From assembly GCA_964353185.1 (NCBI GenBank), contig CAYGUV010000018.1, positions 1-30,189 on the forward strand: 30,189 nucleotides of DNA. The letters run 5' to 3'. The DNA comes from GCA-2708415 sp964353185. Lineage in GTDB: Bacteria > Pseudomonadota > Alphaproteobacteria > Micavibrionales > Micavibrionaceae. Under the pieces are notes generated by a model that saw only the letters and a program-made list of their open reading frames with translations, was not told where the DNA came from and did not search any database. The translations under genes were made by a program, and so were the position numbers. This document shows, in pieces, positions 28,763 through 30,189 of this stretch. Each line of letters opens with the position of its first letter. The first letter of the stretch is position 1.

Positions 28763-30189
28763 CTACATATTGTCTAATTTCATTAAAAGGGCATTGACCT
28801 TATCTTCAGGTACATATGTATCATTAATTGTGCCAGGAACTTTTTCTGTCACGCCTTCTGCAAGGATTTTGAAAACATCACCGATACTATTAGGATTATC
28901 AAGAAATGCCTGTATAGCAGCTGCAGATGATACTGAATCAATGAAATCACTATGGGTAGAGGCATCCGCTTGTTCTGCAATAATTTGCATAAAAGATGGA
29001 TCAAGCCTGTCACCGGCAATTTCTGAAATTTGCACAATTGCACCTAAATCGTCAGAAGCAGCTCCGTTTAGAAGTTCTTTCAAGCTTATCGCAACCGCTT
29101 CCAAATTTAAAGGAACAGTTGGGTCAACAGAGGGAAGCTCTCCAGCAGCCGCGACCACCGCGGGTGGAGTGTATGAGCCACCAATATCGTCAAGATAACT
29201 ATCTGGTTCAGAAGTGTAATCTGGTGAAGACTGGCTTGACGGCATATCACCCGCCTCTGGCGCAACAGACGCAACCTCTACCGCTTCACTTACGGTATTT
29301 ATATCAGCCACACCATCTGCACTGATTGGTGCTAACGCACTTAGATTAGCTGTTGCTTCTTCAAACACTCTTGCTGTCTCACCCAAAGGACCATTAGGAT
29401 CAATTGAAGGAACGTAATTAGAATCATCTAAGCTAAAAGCAGCACTATTTCTAAATTCTTCGGTTACCTTTTGTAATGCTGTAACTGATTCTTCAACTGA
29501 TGCGACTGCCGCATCAACTGTTTCAGGATTATAAGCTGCCCCACTTCCTACACCAGACTGAGCACCAGCATCCGCTACGTTAATATCAGCAGTATCATTA
29601 CCACCAAGCTCAGCCAAAGCAACATCGGTCGCCGCCGCTAACTCTTCGCCATGACCATCGGCAACCACAGGATCTGCTTCTGCAATTGTAGTAGCTTCGG
29701 AAGCCTCAACAGGCGAACCAAAGAAACCAGTTATAGAATCACTTAAGTCCGCTAGATAACCAGTAATACCAGCTGTATTAACACCGCTTACGCTATTAAC
29801 ATCAAGGTAACTTTGCACAAGCGACGTATCCGCAAGCTGTGGTGAAAAGGTTGCGGCCGCAACTGCAGCTAACCCGCCAGCAATGGCACGAAAAGGTAAA
29901 TTCAGGTTTGACAAACCTAAAACTGCTACTGTTCCTGCTGCTGCTAGTCCACCTAATACGGCAACTGGGGTTAAAAACGTGGCTGCAAGTAAACCAGCAG
30001 TGGTTCCCGCACCAATCCCTAATGGTAATAATGAACGACCAAAGAATCCTGGCTGATTGGCTTCAAGCTCCTCTTTTCTATCTTCAAGAAACTCAATCCG
30101 ATCATCTATTTTCGATAAATGCTTTTTTGCATTATCTAAAGTATCGTTTGCAATTTGTGTTGCCGCGTTAATTTGGTCTATTGTACCTA
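28763..30189 (-). CDS. Large Ala/Val-rich membrane-associated protein, N-terminus beyond the window
   Basis: The frame stays open from the stop at 28763 to the window edge with no intervening stop: at least 474 residues. The visible part starts with a charged coiled-coil (NAKKHLSKIDDRIEFLEDRK). A long Gly/Ala/Leu-rich hydrophobic stretch follows (PLGIGAGTTAGLLAATFL through AIAGGLAAVAAATFS), enough for two or three helices or a glycine zipper. Then come about 350 acidic, Ala/Asp/Ser-rich low-complexity residues. A motif recurs: YVPSIDPNGPLGE and ELPSVDPTVPLN, each followed by an amphipathic helix. No Cys and no catalytic motif are seen. A TTG at 29914 could be mistaken for a start, but the coding pattern continues upstream. 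No family recognised; possibly a membrane-anchored structural or secreted protein. Confidence 0.75.
   Translation of the reverse strand, partial: GTIDQINAATQIANDTLDNAKKHLSKIDDRIEFLEDRKEELEANQPGFFGRSLLPLGIGAGTTAGLLAATFLTPVAVLGGLAAAGTVAVLGLSNLNLPFRAIAGGLAAVAAATFSPQLADTSLVQSYLDVNSVSGVNTAGITGYLADLSDSITGFFGSPVEASEATTIAEADPVVADGHGEELAAATDVALAELGGNDTADINVADAGAQSGVGSGAAYNPETVDAAVASVEESVTALQKVTEEFRNSAAFSLDDSNYVPSIDPNGPLGETARVFEEATANLSALAPISADGVADINTVSEAVEVASVAPEAGDMPSSQSSPDYTSEPDSYLDDIGGSYTPPAVVAAAGELPSVDPTVPLNLEAVAISLKELLNGAASDDLGAIVQISEIAGDRLDPSFMQIIAEQADASTHSDFIDSVSSAAAIQAFLDNPNSIGDVFKILAEGVTEKVPGTINDTYVPEDKVNALLMKLDNM

Noticed and set aside
29912..29914. TTG as the start of the protein ending at 28763
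   Set aside because: The frame stays open for another 91 codons to the window edge, with a coherent coiled-coil and hydrophobic pattern, so the true start lies outside the window.
1..30189. CRISPR arrays, insertion sequences or rRNA genes
   Set aside because: No regularly spaced repeats, no transposase-like frames with terminal inverted repeats, and no rRNA sequence were seen.

Overview
The window looks like chromosomal DNA of an AT-rich (about 40% G+C by eye) Gram-negative bacterium, most likely an alphaproteobacterium. Evidence: an ECF sigma factor of EcfG-like character beside small stress proteins (DUF883, entericidin, DUF1328), a bactofilin, outer-membrane-type lipoproteins, and the dnaK-dnaJ, dapB, nth and uvrC neighbourhood. 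The genus cannot be fixed from sequence alone. A run of 100 N at 4186-4285 marks a scaffold join, so this is a draft or metagenome assembly.

Layout. (1) 1-5200: dnaK-dnaJ, then an aminoglycoside/hydroxyurea-type phosphotransferase that starts with TTG two bases after dnaJ. The N gap inside it is artefactual: the same 55 bp flank both sides. Collapsing them restores a normal 273-residue enzyme. Just downstream lies a second, diverged copy of the dnaJ 3' end, so the kinase gene sits between two dnaJ tails, as if acquired there. Two unknown genes then diverge from a strikingly symmetric promoter region and both look leaderless. (2) 5237-8950: a hotdog thioesterase and dapB, a convergent ogt, a single-domain asparaginase-like protein, an EamA transporter and nth. 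(3) 9001-13155: bactofilin, a DUF389 membrane protein, uvrC and tRNA-Leu(UAA). (4) 13190-18600: a zinc alcohol/aldehyde dehydrogenase, then the complete class Ib ribonucleotide reductase operon nrdHIEF, read leftward from a promoter whose -35 and -10 are covered by two NrdR boxes 32 bp apart.

(5) 18849-26571 is a stress and envelope cluster. A leftward operon encodes a DUF883 (ElaB/YqjD) protein, a YqjE/holin-like membrane protein, an entericidin lipoprotein and a tiny membrane peptide. Next come an OmpR-type response regulator, a divergent ECF sigma factor, a CHASE3-PAS hybrid histidine kinase, a DUF1328 membrane protein, a 62-residue anti-sigma-like protein and katG. GGAAC-N16/17-nGTT motifs precede the DUF883 operon and the DUF1328 gene, so the local sigma factor may drive them. 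No PhyR or NepR gene is in the window.

(6) 26694-28704: a phosphomannomutase/phosphoglucomutase and a mannose-6-phosphate-isomerase-type cupin diverge from an intergenic region rich in TTAGCTAA palindromes, fitting supply of mannose or GDP-mannose precursors. (7) 28763-30189: the C-terminal part of a large Ala/Val-rich protein with a coiled coil and a glycine-rich hydrophobic region. It continues past the window edge and belongs to no family I recognise.

The least ordinary parts are the kinase insertion at the dnaJ 3' end with its leaderless divergent gene pair, and the non-canonical ECF/anti-sigma/two-component stress cluster.
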